This document shows positions 35,826 through 47,379 of a stretch of 64,000 nt of DNA, in pieces. The notes under the pieces are model-generated. The model was not told the origin of the DNA, searched no databases, and saw only the letters and a list, made by a program, of their open reading frames with translations. The position numbers and the translations under genes are program-made. Position 1 is the first letter of the stretch; every line of letters begins with the position of its first letter. Source of the DNA: Porogramme epimiltina (taxonomy: Eukaryota; Basidiomycota; Agaricomycetes; Polyporales; Polyporaceae); assembly GCA_900155495.1 (NCBI GenBank), contig FTLJ01000173.1, positions 16,513 to 80,512 on the forward strand. The letters run 5' to 3'.

Positions 35826-36950
35826 CTACGCCCCTGTCCAGTTCGCCGGCGTCGTCAGGCTTCGCTTGCGTGGCGGGATGTAGCTCGTCGTAGGCGACCC
35901 CGCCGGCTTCCAATAGATTGGAAGACCGGTTCGCGGTCCATAATGAGAAGGAACGAGCTCGACAGGAGCATGTGACGCACGGGGGTGGGGGTATCCGCCG
36001 GAGGGAACAGATGGAGGCGGCGGGAGGGACGGCGGTTGGAGCAGCGACCCCGGTGGAACTGGGGTAGGCGATGTCCGAAGCTTTCGGGGAGGAGGCGAGC
36101 GGTACCTGCTGAGGTCCAGCGGAGGCGCGGTGGGGTGGGTGTCGAGTGGGGGGTGCTGGTCGACGATCGACGCTCCAGACTGCCACGAAGAAGCGGGAGT
36201 GGCAATTCTCAGTGCGCCTGGATGGAGTTCACTCGCCGCCCCGGAAGGCACTCCGACGGAGCCTCGAGCGTCGTATTGTCCTCTGGGGTCTCGGGGAGTA
36301 TAACTTGCATTATGGCGATATGTCGTATGGAGACCGGCGGTGTGTGCTGTACGGGGGTGCATCGGCAGAGACTGGGTTCGTTCCATGGGTGCATGACGGG
36401 ACGTTCGATGCGTGCCGGGACCGATGTCGCCCACGTCTGGGTGGTCGCGCCACACGGTGTTCTCGAACCGCTTAAGTACGTCATCGTCTATCCACAGGTG
36501 AGACTCTAGGAGGTCCGCCATCGCCTTTTTGAGCTCGATTATACCATAGAGGTGCCAGTCACGCTCTGCCTGCGCGATCCAACGTTCGTTGTTCTTCGTC
36601 AATGCGTCCACGTGGTCTAGTGGAGGATATCCTTGACAGGCTAGGAGGAAAGCGGCTGCGAAGAGCGTGTGTCCCGCCTGAGGAGATGCATAGTCGAGGA
36701 GGTCGCGGGACTCCAGGCGGCCTAGAAGGAAGAGCGCTCGGTATGTCATGCGGGGGCTGCATTGTGCCTGCTGGAAGACGAACGAGACGAACGAGCTCAA
36801 CGGAGGAATGGGGGAGGGTGGGGAGGGGCGTCGTGTGCCGCTGCCATAGAGGAGGATATTGAACTGGTTGTGGATGAACCGAGCAGAGAGCTCCGACAAC
36901 TTCTCCCAGTTTCGAAGATCCCATCCGCGAAGGGTGTATGGCGCGGACAT
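35826..36950 (-). CDS. Cyclin-box protein, divergent paralog 3
   Basis: A single exon of 374 residues. The first helix is KLSELSARFIHNQFNIL (17-33), then a cyclin box at about 49-170: PPLSSFVSFVFQQAQCSPRM, YRALFLLGRLESRDLL, GHTLFAAAFLLACQGYPP, and IIELKKAMADLLESHLWIDD. It follows the PCL layout but is diverged in the second half of the box, where the usual Met-Glu-x-Glu-Met-Cys motif is replaced. Residues 175-374 are very rich in Pro, Ser, Arg and His. An upstream in-frame ATG (37019) sits only about 7 bases after a TATATAA box (37026-37032), so the ATG at 36950 is preferred. A kinase-binding role is inferred and less certain than for its neighbours. Confidence 0.7.
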   Translation of the reverse strand: MSAPYTLRGWDLRNWEKLSELSARFIHNQFNILLYGSGTRRPSPPSPIPPLSSFVSFVFQQAQCSPRMTYRALFLLGRLESRDLLDYASPQAGHTLFAAAFLLACQGYPPLDHVDALTKNNERWIAQAERDWHLYGIIELKKAMADLLESHLWIDDDVLKRFENTVWRDHPDVGDIGPGTHRTSRHAPMERTQSLPMHPRTAHTAGLHTTYRHNASYTPRDPRGQYDARGSVGVPSGAASELHPGALRIATPASSWQSGASIVDQHPPLDTHPTAPPLDLSRYRSPPPRKLRTSPTPVPPGSLLQPPSLPPPPSVPSGGYPHPRASHAPVELVPSHYGPRTGLPIYWKPAGSPTTSYIPPRKRSLTTPANWTGA

Positions 36951-37450
36951 GTCGTGCTGGTGTTCCAAAGACGTCGAGAGGCCGGATCTGAAGAGAGCAG
37001 GGAGGATTTCAGGCTGCATACCCAGTTATATATCTACGCAGAACAGCGCCTCGGCCCAGTAGGCCACCAAAGCGAGGCGTTCAGCGTCGAACAAAGGTGG
37101 CAACGCTCGGGGGCTGCGTCAATGAGCAGTGGCCGCTCGAGATATCCATTTGGTGCCTGACCTTTTGAATGGCCCGGCGACTAAACTTGCTATTCACGAC
37201 CGAAAGGAGCTAGGCAATACTTATACCCACAATCGCGCAGGAAAATAGGGGTTGGAAAAGGCGGATTTGCTCCTAGAGATAGATAGAAAGGATATCTTAC
37301 AAACTTCACTATCAGTATCCGGAAGTGTGGCCCGCGCCTCGCACACAGAACGTCTCTGATGAAATCTATTAGAAGAGCACTTTGCATGGCAATTATGAAT
37401 GGAGATACAACATAGCTGGGTGCGAGGATAGGCTCACAAACACATACGAC
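36951..37450. other. Intergenic between cyclin paralogs 3 and 4
   Basis: Promoter of paralog 3 and 3' flank of paralog 4; no gene recognised. Confidence 0.5.
37026..37032 (-). promoter_or_regulatory. TATA box of cyclin paralog 3
   Basis: TATATAA on the minus strand, 76 bases before the preferred ATG at 36950; it argues against the ATG at 37019. Confidence 0.5.
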
Positions 37451-38167
37451 CTAGTATTCGAGAGAAGGCTCAGTAGCACATAGCTGATCAATGAAGTTGC
37501 TCTTGTCGCACAACAAGCGCGACCACATCGGTACCGGACGCTCAGGCACCTCGCCCTCCCAACCGGCGCGCGGCAGCGCCGTACCTCCAGAGAGCACGTG
37601 GCACATCTCCTTGACCTTGAGCGCGTCGATCCGATGAGAATAGTCGCCCAAGAGGCGACTTATCTCGCCCATCATCTTCTCAATGTGCTCACGAGAGAAC
37701 AATGTGTCGGCATGCACAAGCTCCTCGAAGACATCCGCTCCGCCACACTCAGCGGCGCGTATAAGTGTGGCCAGGTACAGTCCGTGGGGGTTCAGGGTCC
37801 GTGCGCGAGGGAAGATCCGGAGCAGACGTTCCAGAAGAAGGAGCGTCTGCATAGCGACTTCAACGAAGTGCTGCGGCGGGAGGACATCGAGGAGACGACG
37901 GATGTAATTTTCGAGTGGCGGCAGAAGGGAGAACTTGAGCAGAGGACCTGATATCTGGAGGCGATCATCACAGAAATGTTGACTCATGTACCGCATAGAA
38001 ACCCTCGACATCTTGAGAAGATCCACGAGGAAGAGCGAGTAGAGCGGAGAGTCACGCTCCACCTTTTGAAAGGTTGAATCAGATAGAAACGACAATAGAG
38101 GCCCGAGAGGGTCGGAGGGAACATCGTAGAGGTGGGACTCGTGAGGTTGATCATCGCAGTGTTCCAT
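37451..38167 (-). CDS. Cyclin-like protein, divergent paralog 4
   Basis: A single exon of 238 residues. Residues about 45-172 follow the layout of the other cyclins here: a first helix (LVDLLKMSRVSMRYMSQHF), then LPPLENYIRRLLDVLPPQHF, MQTLLLLERLLRIFPRARTL, HGLYLATLIRAAECGGADVF and REHIEKMMGEISRLLGDYSH. The sequence is far from typical PCL cyclins, and the call rests on the order of helices, the PPL-x2-(F/Y)I start and its place in the cluster. There is no long disordered tail; the last 60 residues are polar. TATATAA at 38267-38273 on the minus strand lies about 100 bases upstream. It may have lost kinase binding, or may be a distinct helical protein. Confidence 0.6.
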   Translation of the reverse strand: MEHCDDQPHESHLYDVPSDPLGPLLSFLSDSTFQKVERDSPLYSLFLVDLLKMSRVSMRYMSQHFCDDRLQISGPLLKFSLLPPLENYIRRLLDVLPPQHFVEVAMQTLLLLERLLRIFPRARTLNPHGLYLATLIRAAECGGADVFEELVHADTLFSREHIEKMMGEISRLLGDYSHRIDALKVKEMCHVLSGGTALPRAGWEGEVPERPVPMWSRLLCDKSNFIDQLCATEPSLEY

Positions 38168-38845
38168 GATTCGCCCGGGTTGACCGTTGGAAGAGTGGCG
38201 GGGAAGGCGTATGAAGGTGCAGAAGGGCTGGCAGAGAGGTGTTGAGAACTTGTCGCGACAGCTGGGTTATATACCCCTTGCGTCTTCCACGGAGACCACA
38301 TGTTGAGCGAGGACAGGAAATTACGGTGCGAAGTGCATAAAGGCAAGGTGTCGAGTCAGAGCCTCAACGTCAAGAGGCTGTCACGGAAGGATGGCAAAGA
38401 GGTGTCTACCGGCGAGCTCGTGCCTGTGGTCTGCACGATGCATCACTAAACTTGAAAGCGGTATGCATGAGCGCACTGAACGACCATGTGCTCGCCCCAC
38501 TCACCTGCAGTAGCCATGAATTCCTGTCGAGAAAAGGCCCGGAGAGCTCGCGGAGTTACATAGCTGTGTCTCTGCAGCGGTACGATCCGTCGTTCCGTCG
38601 TTGAAGACGTTGAGAAAAGTGTGCTAGTCGGCGTCTGCCGGTGTCTTGTGTCGCGTGGCGGTCCAGAGTCGGCGGCAAACACGCGTCGATGACGGCTTGT
38701 GCCAAGCCCGCGTGCTGCGCCGCCCGCCCACCATGCTCAGCCCCACCCGAAGTCTACCCATACCTTACACCACAGCACCCTCACAGCCTCGCTTGTACAC
38801 ACCGCTCATTCCTTTTGTTCCATGTTCTTCTGATTTTCGACCCTA
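38168..38845. other. Intergenic between divergent genes
   Basis: Holds the TATA box of cyclin paralog 4 (38267-38273, minus) and the promoter of the ATPase gene. No gene recognised. Confidence 0.5.
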
Positions 38846-41293
38846 ATGTTACGCCTTCTCTCTCGCGCGCCCCGAACCCTCACCCGAACCGCGTCAAATG
38901 CCGCGTGCGCGACGCGTTCACGCGACATCCCGACCCGAAGATTCCTCACAACCAACGGGCCACACTCCCCGCGCCCGACGCTGCGGCACCAGAATACGCC
39001 GGAAGACCTCGTCAGCCACAAGAGGCAGAATGAGGCCGTCTCGGGAGAACTCCCATCCACACCTGTAGGCCCATCGACTGGTTTCGGCGGGTATGGAGGT
39101 GGAGGAGCAAGCGGAGCACGCGACGCAGTCCTGACGACCGTGTTCGGCGTGATTGTCTGTGAGTAGAGTATGTTGTCTTCCCCAAGTCCCTCGTTGTAAT
39201 CCCGGTTACGTCGTCATGACCAAGTGTTTGCTGGCGGCGTTGTGTACATGGCATGGTACAAGAAGAACGTCCTTTGGAAGGTCTGCACACGCGTCACCAA
39301 CAACACAGACCCGCTGCTCATTGCCCGTGACCTCTAGATTGAGAAGGCATTCGGCTCCGACTATGACCCTGCGCTCGAACTGGCCAAGGTGTCCGCGAAG
39401 AAGTACAAAGCCGAGCGACAAACAGCCACAGGAGATGATGAGCTCAACTGGGACGTCGATGAGCCTTGGACGGAGCATCTTCGTCGTCAGGAGCAAGACC
39501 TCATAGACCGCATCATTCAGGGGCGCGAGGTTGGACATTACTTCGTTTTGCTGGGGCCTAAGGTGAGTTGCCGCCGCGTCGGGGGTTATTATCGCGTTCA
39601 TAGAGTCGCTGTTAGGGCACGGGCAAGACCACGATGGTCTTGGACGCGATGCAAGTCGTCCAGGCAGAAGGCGTGGCGATGTGCGACGCGCACCCAGACC
39701 TGGAAGTTTTCCGACTGCGTCTTGGAAAGGCGTTGAACTACGAGTACAACGAAGACACCCAAACAGGCCTGTTCCAGAGGAGAGATCCCCGTGAAGGTGT
39801 GTGGGGTCCTAGGAGCATCCAGAATTCGGAGCATTGACGAACGCCTGGAGGCGGGCCTGCTCTGGACATCGAGCGCGGTAGGATATACATGTCGTAACGT
39901 GTGTTCTCCGTTTCTAATGCCCCTTTCTGAAGCCTTAAATAAGCTCGAGAAAGTCGCCCTGAAACATGCCCAGAAGACAGGGAAACCTCTTATCCTGGTC
40001 ATCAACAACGTCCACTACTTCAACCACGATGACGACGGCAAGAACATGCTCTTGCAGTTCCAGCAGCGCGCTGAAGCGTGGGCGGCAAGCGGTATGTCCC
40101 CGACCATTATAAGATTGGATGATTTCTAAGGTGCACGACTAGGCATCATGACGATGGTGTTCAGCACGTGAGCATTCTATACTCTCTCCGTCGTGGTTTT
40201 GGCTGATGGTCTGACCAGGGATGACTTCTGGCCCTTCTTCGTCATGAGTACGTCTCGCCCGCCAACCCTTCAGGGTACCACTCACTCGCCTGCGTAACAG
40301 GGAAGAACGGCAGCAGGATGCATGTCGTATCCGTGTACGACCTCACCAACAAGGACGCCTTCTCAGCCGCTAAGCGCATGCGCATGCACGCGCGACGCGC
40401 AAAAGCGTCCGATGATGCGTTCCGTGAAGTCGTGGGCCTCGTCGGCGGGCGACTGACGTACCTCGGAAAGGTGACAAAGGCCACGGACATGGTCAAGCAC
40501 GCGCGGGAGATGCTTGTGGTAGAGAAGGCGTGGCTCCTCAGCCAAATCGGCCTCATCCCCGACTGCGACGACGACGTGATGGACGAGCAGAAGTGGTCGT
40601 CGTGCTCGTGGCTCCTCCTACGGGAGTTCGTGAAGCGCCGCAAGGAGGACGAGGAGCGGATGAAGGAGCTGATCGCCCAGGGGGAGGCCACTGACGACGA
40701 CCTCGTGAACCTGCCGCTGCCGCGGATATCATATGTGCGTGCTTGGCTTTTATAACCAGTGACCTGCCCTTGCTGACCGCTGTGCGTGCAGTATGAATGT
40801 CGGCAGATCATGACCCGCGCGGATTTCATGGACGGTGAGTCTGTTGGAATCGTCTCTATGGTAATCCTAACGGGGTAAATGCTATAGAACTCGATCGCAA
40901 GAACATCATCACCATCGACGTAAGTTCCGCGTTCCCGCGCGTGCGTAGCAGCTTCTAACATGTGCCCTCCCGCGACTCCGCAGATCAACCACGACGTCTC
41001 ACCCGACTCAATGCTGATCCTTCATGCCGCAGAAGAGGTCGTCTCAGAAGACGGGTTCGACGAGCTCCTAGAGGGCGTCCGCGACAGAGTGGATGAGATC
41101 GAGAGTCTGCACCGGACGCGCGAGCTGACGGTGAGTTGTGCTTCTACCAAGCTTTTTAGCGTGGTGGCGCATACGGCCCTGCTTCGGCGTGTCGTTATCG
41201 GGGCTGACCTGTGCACGTCTATAGTTCAAGGACCTGGACAAAGGCGACTGTGTCCGGCTTGCCGTCGACAAGACGGGCATGAGGTCGGTGTAA
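38846..41293 (+). CDS. Mitochondrial membrane-anchored P-loop ATPase
   Basis: Thirteen exons in phase (38846-39158, 39225-39280, 39338-39562, 39616-39796, 39850-39876, 39933-40091, 40143-40167, 40219-40247, 40301-40734, 40792-40834, 40888-40919, 40984-41130, 41225-41293) give 579 residues. The first 40 residues are Arg/Ser/Thr-rich without acids (LLSRAPRTLTRTASN, TRRFLTT), a mitochondrial presequence. A membrane segment follows at about 97-116 (TVFGVIVLFAGGVVYMAWY), joined across intron 1. Walker A is GPKGTGKTT at 196-204, itself completed by splicing. The Walker B strand is probably PLILVINNVHYF (286-297), with Asn-Asn in place of the usual acidic pair. The C-terminal half is helical and charged. 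It fits fungal AAA-type inner-membrane ATPases; substrate unknown. Exon 5 is only 27 nt. Confidence 0.8.
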
Positions 41294-44200
41294 GGCTGAG
41301 ATCTATGTTGCCCGATTGGACCTAGCCTCCTTCATCTACTAGATGCACGTCCATGACAATGCATATCGCCGTTGCCATTTTTGTCGCGTATGCAGGTGGC
41401 CCTGGTGCTACTATCCGCAAGCAGCCGCCGACCAGCAGCATCGTGTACACACAATGTTCAAAGAGCGACCACCGGGCAATGCAAGCTCAAAGACCGGGCG
41501 AGACACGAACGTAAGGAAGCCTGCGATGCATCGCCACTTGACAAGTAGTCCAATTGGAAGAAAGAGGGTGTGGGTTGCACTACCCCGTGCCCCACTAGTC
41601 TCAGATCCGCGTCGATGGGTCGATAGACACCGCTGCCGGTGTCTCGACACCCATTGGTCCCTACATCGCCGCTCGGCCTCGACGCTCGACCGCGATATCG
41701 TGGTCGAGGCAGCCGCATCATCACGTCATCGTACCGGTCCCTGCCGTGGGCATACATTGTCCTGCGCAGTCTGTGGGCCTTCGGCCGCCCCATGCGCATC
41801 ATGGCCCGTACCCGCGTACCGCAACTTCGCGCGCGCGTGGCCGCCCCCAGGGGGCGTCCACGCGAGCGGGAGGCCGGGACACGCGCGGCGCCCTCGCGCA
41901 CGCCCAGCTCCACATTTCGCGCCTTTCCCTTCCCTTTTTTCTTCTCCCGTCTCTTCCCCCTGCAATGCGATATTTGCTTCTCCGGATCCTACGGCCCAGA
42001 CCCTCTGTTGGTGTGGTGGCCCGACCCTACGTGGTGCTGCATCGCAGGTCGGAGTACCAAAACGAGCGCGGGCGAATCTCGGATGCCGCAGCCCGGAACC
42101 CGTGGAGGTCGAGGACCTCGTTCGACCCTTCGTGCCTTCCTCTCGCCCTGATTCTGTCTGGCCGCTTATCACTGCGGGAGAATCGGCCTGCGCAACAAAG
42201 ACGTAGGGGCTTCCAACGAAAGGCCTCTGGGAGAGGTGCTCGGCCCCAGGTCAGGAAGGGGGTGCGCCTGCCGGGCGCAGTGGGCCCGCAGACGCGCAGT
42301 TTGGGGACGATCTGCAGTTCTCCGGTGCTCAGCAGTCATATGTGCACATGAAGAGGCACGGGCCCATTTGGGCCGCGCTGACTCCTAGGGGGCTCGCGGA
42401 GCTGCTCGGTTGCTCCGGTAACCCTGCAGTTCCGCACGCCCAAGTGCTACTGCATTCGCATGCACCCGCTAAGATCCGGCGGTCTCGCCCGCTACTGCAC
42501 ACCAAGCGGGCCGTGGCTGCATGTACGGGTGTCTTCACCGCCCACAACACCCCCGCCCGGTCCTCTCGCAATGCATTGTTTCAGCATCTGCGCGCCGCAC
42601 GGCGTGCTGGGTGCGGCCTGCACGGGACCCGTTCGATGCGATAACAGGTGCGGCGAAGCCGGCCTCTCCGCGCCGGATACGCACACTCATTTTCGGAAGA
42701 GCGGCCACGATCGGCGAGCATCAGGCTGGGACCGGCAAGCACGAAAGTAGGGTTCCGGGGTGGTTGCATTTCGCACACCGCGGCGGCGCGGCGTGGTGGA
42801 GCGACGGTCGTGCGGCGCCAGGTGGCCAATGCTCGGCGCTCAGCGTTCATGAGGGCCGTATTATTGTATGGCGGCGGCGTTGGAGGATGCCCCCTTCACG
42901 TTTCATTGTCGCTCATTCTCAGCCCTTGCCCTGCCGGGCTCCGAGTCGGCGTTCGGTAGTGAGCGACGGTTAACTCCTGAGCTCCGCACGGGCCTCCGCG
43001 CGCGGGATGAAGTCCTGGGTCCTGGAGAGCTCTAGACAGGGTCGCCGCCGCGGCTACGCTGGAGATGTGGACCTGGAGTGCCGGCGGAGGAGGCTCGTGC
43101 GTGCACGCTTGTCCCCGAGGCGCATTACTCTCCTATCTTAGTTGCGATACAAACTTTGCGAAGTCCAGAACGCGATGCGGATATAGGTGCAACGTCGCTT
43201 GGGGAGCGAACTATCACGAAGACGCAGCCATCGAGGGCCCTCGATCAGGATACACGGTCACCTCTCCGCCATGTTGTGGGGTGCCGATGGGGCGCGATTT
43301 GGCACCTTTCGTGGCCCGGGGCGATTTCCAACGCTCTTTGGCGTGGCGGAGCGGGGGCGCCTGTGAGACGCCGCGGCGGAGAACGAGGTGCGGAGACGCG
43401 CTTCGAAGTGTTCGCCGTCGCTCCGCGCACGGAGCAGCGGCTCATTACGGCCGCGCAACGGTAGCGCTAGGCATCATGTAGGCTACACTTTGACCATAAG
43501 GGTGCTTGAACGCGGAGCCGTCAGGGCAGCCAGAGCGCTGGATAGTGAACGTTTGGACGACGAGGGACATGGGCGGCCACGTTCGCATCCGTGTTTGCCG
43601 GTTAGTGATCACAGGACTATACAAGGTGGTGGGAGAAATCCAGCTGGCCAGGCCTGTCGGGGCGGAGAGAGCGCACTAGAAGAGCTCGCTGACAGAGATC
43701 AGGGATTGGGTTGCTCCCAAGATCGCTGCTTAGGCCCTTAGATTTGGAGCCCCCTCCCCGCCGCCGCAGTTCTCGGGCTTCACGAAGCTGGGGCTAGAGC
43801 TGAAGCTCCCGCCCGTGGTAGGATCCGGGCTACTTCGCCCTCCAGACTTCGGATCGCATAAATCAAGTGCGAGATACCGAGGGAGGCCGACCCAGACGGG
43901 CAGCCGCTTGCGAAATGCTACTCGATGAATCGAGAGAAGGGGGGTCGATTTTAAGGCAGCTCGGCGCGTCTGCGGAGGGAGGAGTTCGAACGTTAATGAC
44001 TTCTATGTCCTTCTGCTTCGCACCCTCCCATGGCCCGCGCTTTATACGGAGGAGATCAGTAGGCGATTGAACAGCGATATATGTCGCGATGCTGCTCGCT
44101 CCTGGCAGATGGTCGACGGCCTCGGAGACCCACGGCACGCAGCATGCCGACCCGGCGTGTCTCCGCAGGGCATGTGCACACCCTGTATATGGGCCGTCTC

Positions 44201-47200
44201 GGGGAAGACGGCCGGATGCGGACAGGTCGCGTGCGGCAGGAGGTGTAAATGGGACTCCCAAGTTGCCACGAGCGCGAGTAAGCGTGCTTCCATTTACGGG
44301 AACTCGGCTGTGAGGCGGGATTGTGAAGCCACGAGGCACCAGCTATCCAAATATTGATGAACGTCAGTCATACATAGGGATCGAACTTTTGATAGTGCTA
44401 CTGTGTCCTTCACGATGTCGTGCGGAAACGCGCTGCTATACGGATGAAATGATCATTTGTTAAGCTCTACGACATAAGAAGCACAGCGAAACACAAAGGC
44501 CGCGGTAATATAAGATAGGCAAGGCACGCATCCCAGCATCCGCATGCCCGCCCCCCTTAAGTTCACAAGGACAACGGAGGCAGCGACCAGAACAAGACAC
44601 ATACCGGCGCGCTCGGCGATGCTGCATGTGGATGCGACTGCAGGACAACACCACCAGGGGCAGCACCCCAATTGAGCGTGCCTTCATGTGGCGAATACCT
44701 TCGAAACCCAACTACAGCGGTGACGCGGTGCTTCACCACTCCCAAATATCACGAGGCTGCAAGCATCAATCCTCGTTCGAGGCTCCAACTTTCATGAACC
44801 CTGTGGCTGTAGATTAGGAACCGTCCATCAGCTCGAAGATGAGTACAGTAGTAGTAGGCAGCGAGGCGGTGCGCCGATCGGGGATAAGCGCTGATACGCT
44901 GAAGCACCCACAGAGTTATCGCAATGCTGAAGACCAGTAAGAAGGTCTGCGAGGAACCGTGAGGGTTCAGCAGCACTTCCAAACCCAAATACAGATCCAC
45001 ATTTACAAACACCGTCTTGGCTGTGTGCGATCATGGCGCGGAACTACGAGTGGACCGTGAGCAAAGCAGGATATGTTCGTTGATGGGGGACGTGTGCTTA
45101 CACGGTAAGGGCTGATCTGAGACTTTGTGAGCGTCGTGATAGAGCTTGACGTGGGACGGATGCGGGGACGTGAGACAACAGGGCCTGGAGAGGCGGGAAC
45201 TCACTGGGAAGCGACCTCGCGCGCAGGGCGCGACGCGCAGTGCAGTGTATGCGCATATGTGTGTATCACCTGCCACTGCCATGTAACTGCGTTGGATATG
45301 CCGCCGTCCCAGTCAAGTCAAGCCCCGGCCCCACATCTGCCATCGACACATCGACATCGGGTGAAAAGTGATGTAGGCGCGGCGGCCACTGCCCGATCGT
45401 GTCCCGATGATTGGTTCCGTAGACACCCGGGGCCACGACTTGACTTTTGCGGGATACGGGCCGGGGAGAGTGGCTGAGGGCGATGGTCGTGAGCGCGCTG
45501 GATAGAGCGCATTAGTACGTAGGCGCCGAAATGGAGCGATGGGGGTGGTGTACTTACGAGCGAGGAGCCATTTGAGATGTCTTGGAGGTTTTATGTTATG
45601 AAGCCAGAACCGCCGCCGTGATCGTCGGAATGCCATGCGCAGCACATCACAAGATGCACGCCTGGTTGCGGACGAACGTGCCTTCCGCTTGACTTGGAGA
45701 CGTTGGCTAATCGGGTGGCCGACGCCCGAAACGTCATGGTCCACAGAAAGGCACGAAGAATGATGTCTTCCGGAAGTCGAAAAGCGCCATAAGTAGCCCT
45801 ATTCAAGAGGAAGGAGCAGTAGGTATGTCGAACAACTGCATGCGTTGTTCTTGAACATAATGCGGCGTCAGCACGGGCTTCCCTCACAAGGCACATCACA
45901 CCTTGACGTGAAGCCATATATCCATGGAGCAACGAACTAAGAATACTGATCAAACCAGCACACGATTACCATAGTTAGCTTCACTATATCGCGAGAAGAT
46001 GGGAGAGCTCACCTACGAGCCCATGTCAACATTGGAAGATCCACATGGACTGCCAACCGGATCTGGTGCGCGCGCGTCGCGAGGGACTGAGTTCTAACCA
46101 CCGGATCCTGTGTCCCATGACCTGCTTCGGTGCTCAGTGACATTGAACGGAATGGTGGTCAACGTTGACGTCGAATGAACATCATCCACCACCATCAAAG
46201 CATCCCCAACGACGTTGAATGGCCTCAGGTCGGGACCGCGCCGACGGCCAGCGACGGGACCGCGGCCGCAACCCCTGCCAGTGCCCGCCCATGGTGGCCC
46301 ACATCCCCCGAGGCTGCGAGTTGCGGACAGTCTGGGTGGGCCGCACATCCACTCCCGACCACCCGTAGCTCGCGCCGTCCAAATTTGGCTTCTTCAGGAC
46401 GCCTTCGAGTCCACATCGGGGGCATCGTAGGAACCTCGGCGGGCGATCATCAGGCGGAGCACATGGTCCTGCGGCGTGCATTCAATTAGCGTTAGCCCGC
46501 GGACGATGTACGGATTAGAACGGACGGCGAAGCCGGCCCTTCTCAAACAGCCCAACACTCACCGGACACTCGGGGGGAAGCTCTTTAGGCCTTCGTCCAG
46601 GCATCCACAACGGCGAGCGCAGCCTCAGCACCGAGAGTACTCTGGAAAGAGCGCGCCCCCCTCCAGCTCCCGGATCCCCGAGGAATGACGTCATGGCCGG
46701 ACTGACGGGATTCCCAGCAGGTACGCCTCCGCCTTGTTCCTCGCGGCGGGTTGGCACTCGAAGCAGCGTCCGATGACGATGGGGCGATGCGGGCAATGTC
46801 GCGGGCACCACCGGGGGTAGAGCGTCGATGTTCCGGCTTTAGGAGGGCTCTGCGCGAATCCGAGGGGACAGATAACCTGGAAAGGCGCCGCGTCGGCGTC
46901 GGCGTCGTCGCGCGACGATGGCGTCATCGCGCGATTCGCGCGAAATATCGGTGCTTCACTTCCTATGGGCCTGGAAGGCTGTCCGCGGGGGACAGGACGC
47001 TACAGGACGCTGCAGTAGAGCACTGAGCACCCTCCGATCTGTCCCGCCCGCCCCCGCGGACGCCCAAAGAGGCGCGCCCGCAGACAGACGTCGTCGCGAA
47101 CATGAAGCACAGACGGGCGTGCGAGCGGGCGCAGGATGGATCTGGGCAAGACGGGTCAGGACCTGAGGACAAAGCATCGCGCAGCACCACACAAGCACAC

Positions 47201-47379
47201 ACGCACGCACGCACTCACGCCGGGGCGCGCGACTGCCCTCCCGCTTCTGATGGGGACGCGCACTAGCCCGGATGGCGCGGCGGGCCGCCGCGATAGCGAC
47301 AGAGGGAGGGCGAACGCGGAGTTGCGCTGCTCGGCCCGGTGGGCGGTGGCGGCCAGGCCGAACAGGTGCCCCTCGCACC
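41294..47379. other. GC-rich stretch, no gene recognised
   Basis: Frames of 100-290 codons occur on both strands, but they overlap in several frames and are rich in Arg, Pro, Ala and Cys, as chance frames in GC-rich DNA are. A minus-strand frame near 44749-45012 has a hydrophobic run (FLLVFSIAITLWVLQRI) without a recognised family. A simple ACGC repeat occurs at 47190-47220. Confidence 0.5.
47372..47379. repeat. Target site duplication, left
   Basis: CTCGCACC, identical to 50295-50302. Confidence 0.9.

Noticed and set aside
36951..37019. Upstream ATG for cyclin paralog 3
   Set aside because: Only about 7 bases after its TATA box, so it would probably lie outside the transcript.
41343..42206. 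287-codon plus-strand frame after the ATPase gene
   Set aside because: Arg/Cys/Pro-rich with no motif; the GC-rich composition explains its length.
44749..45034. Minus-strand frame with a hydrophobic segment, considered as a membrane enzyme
   Set aside because: No catalytic motif and no upstream exon chain that keeps phase.
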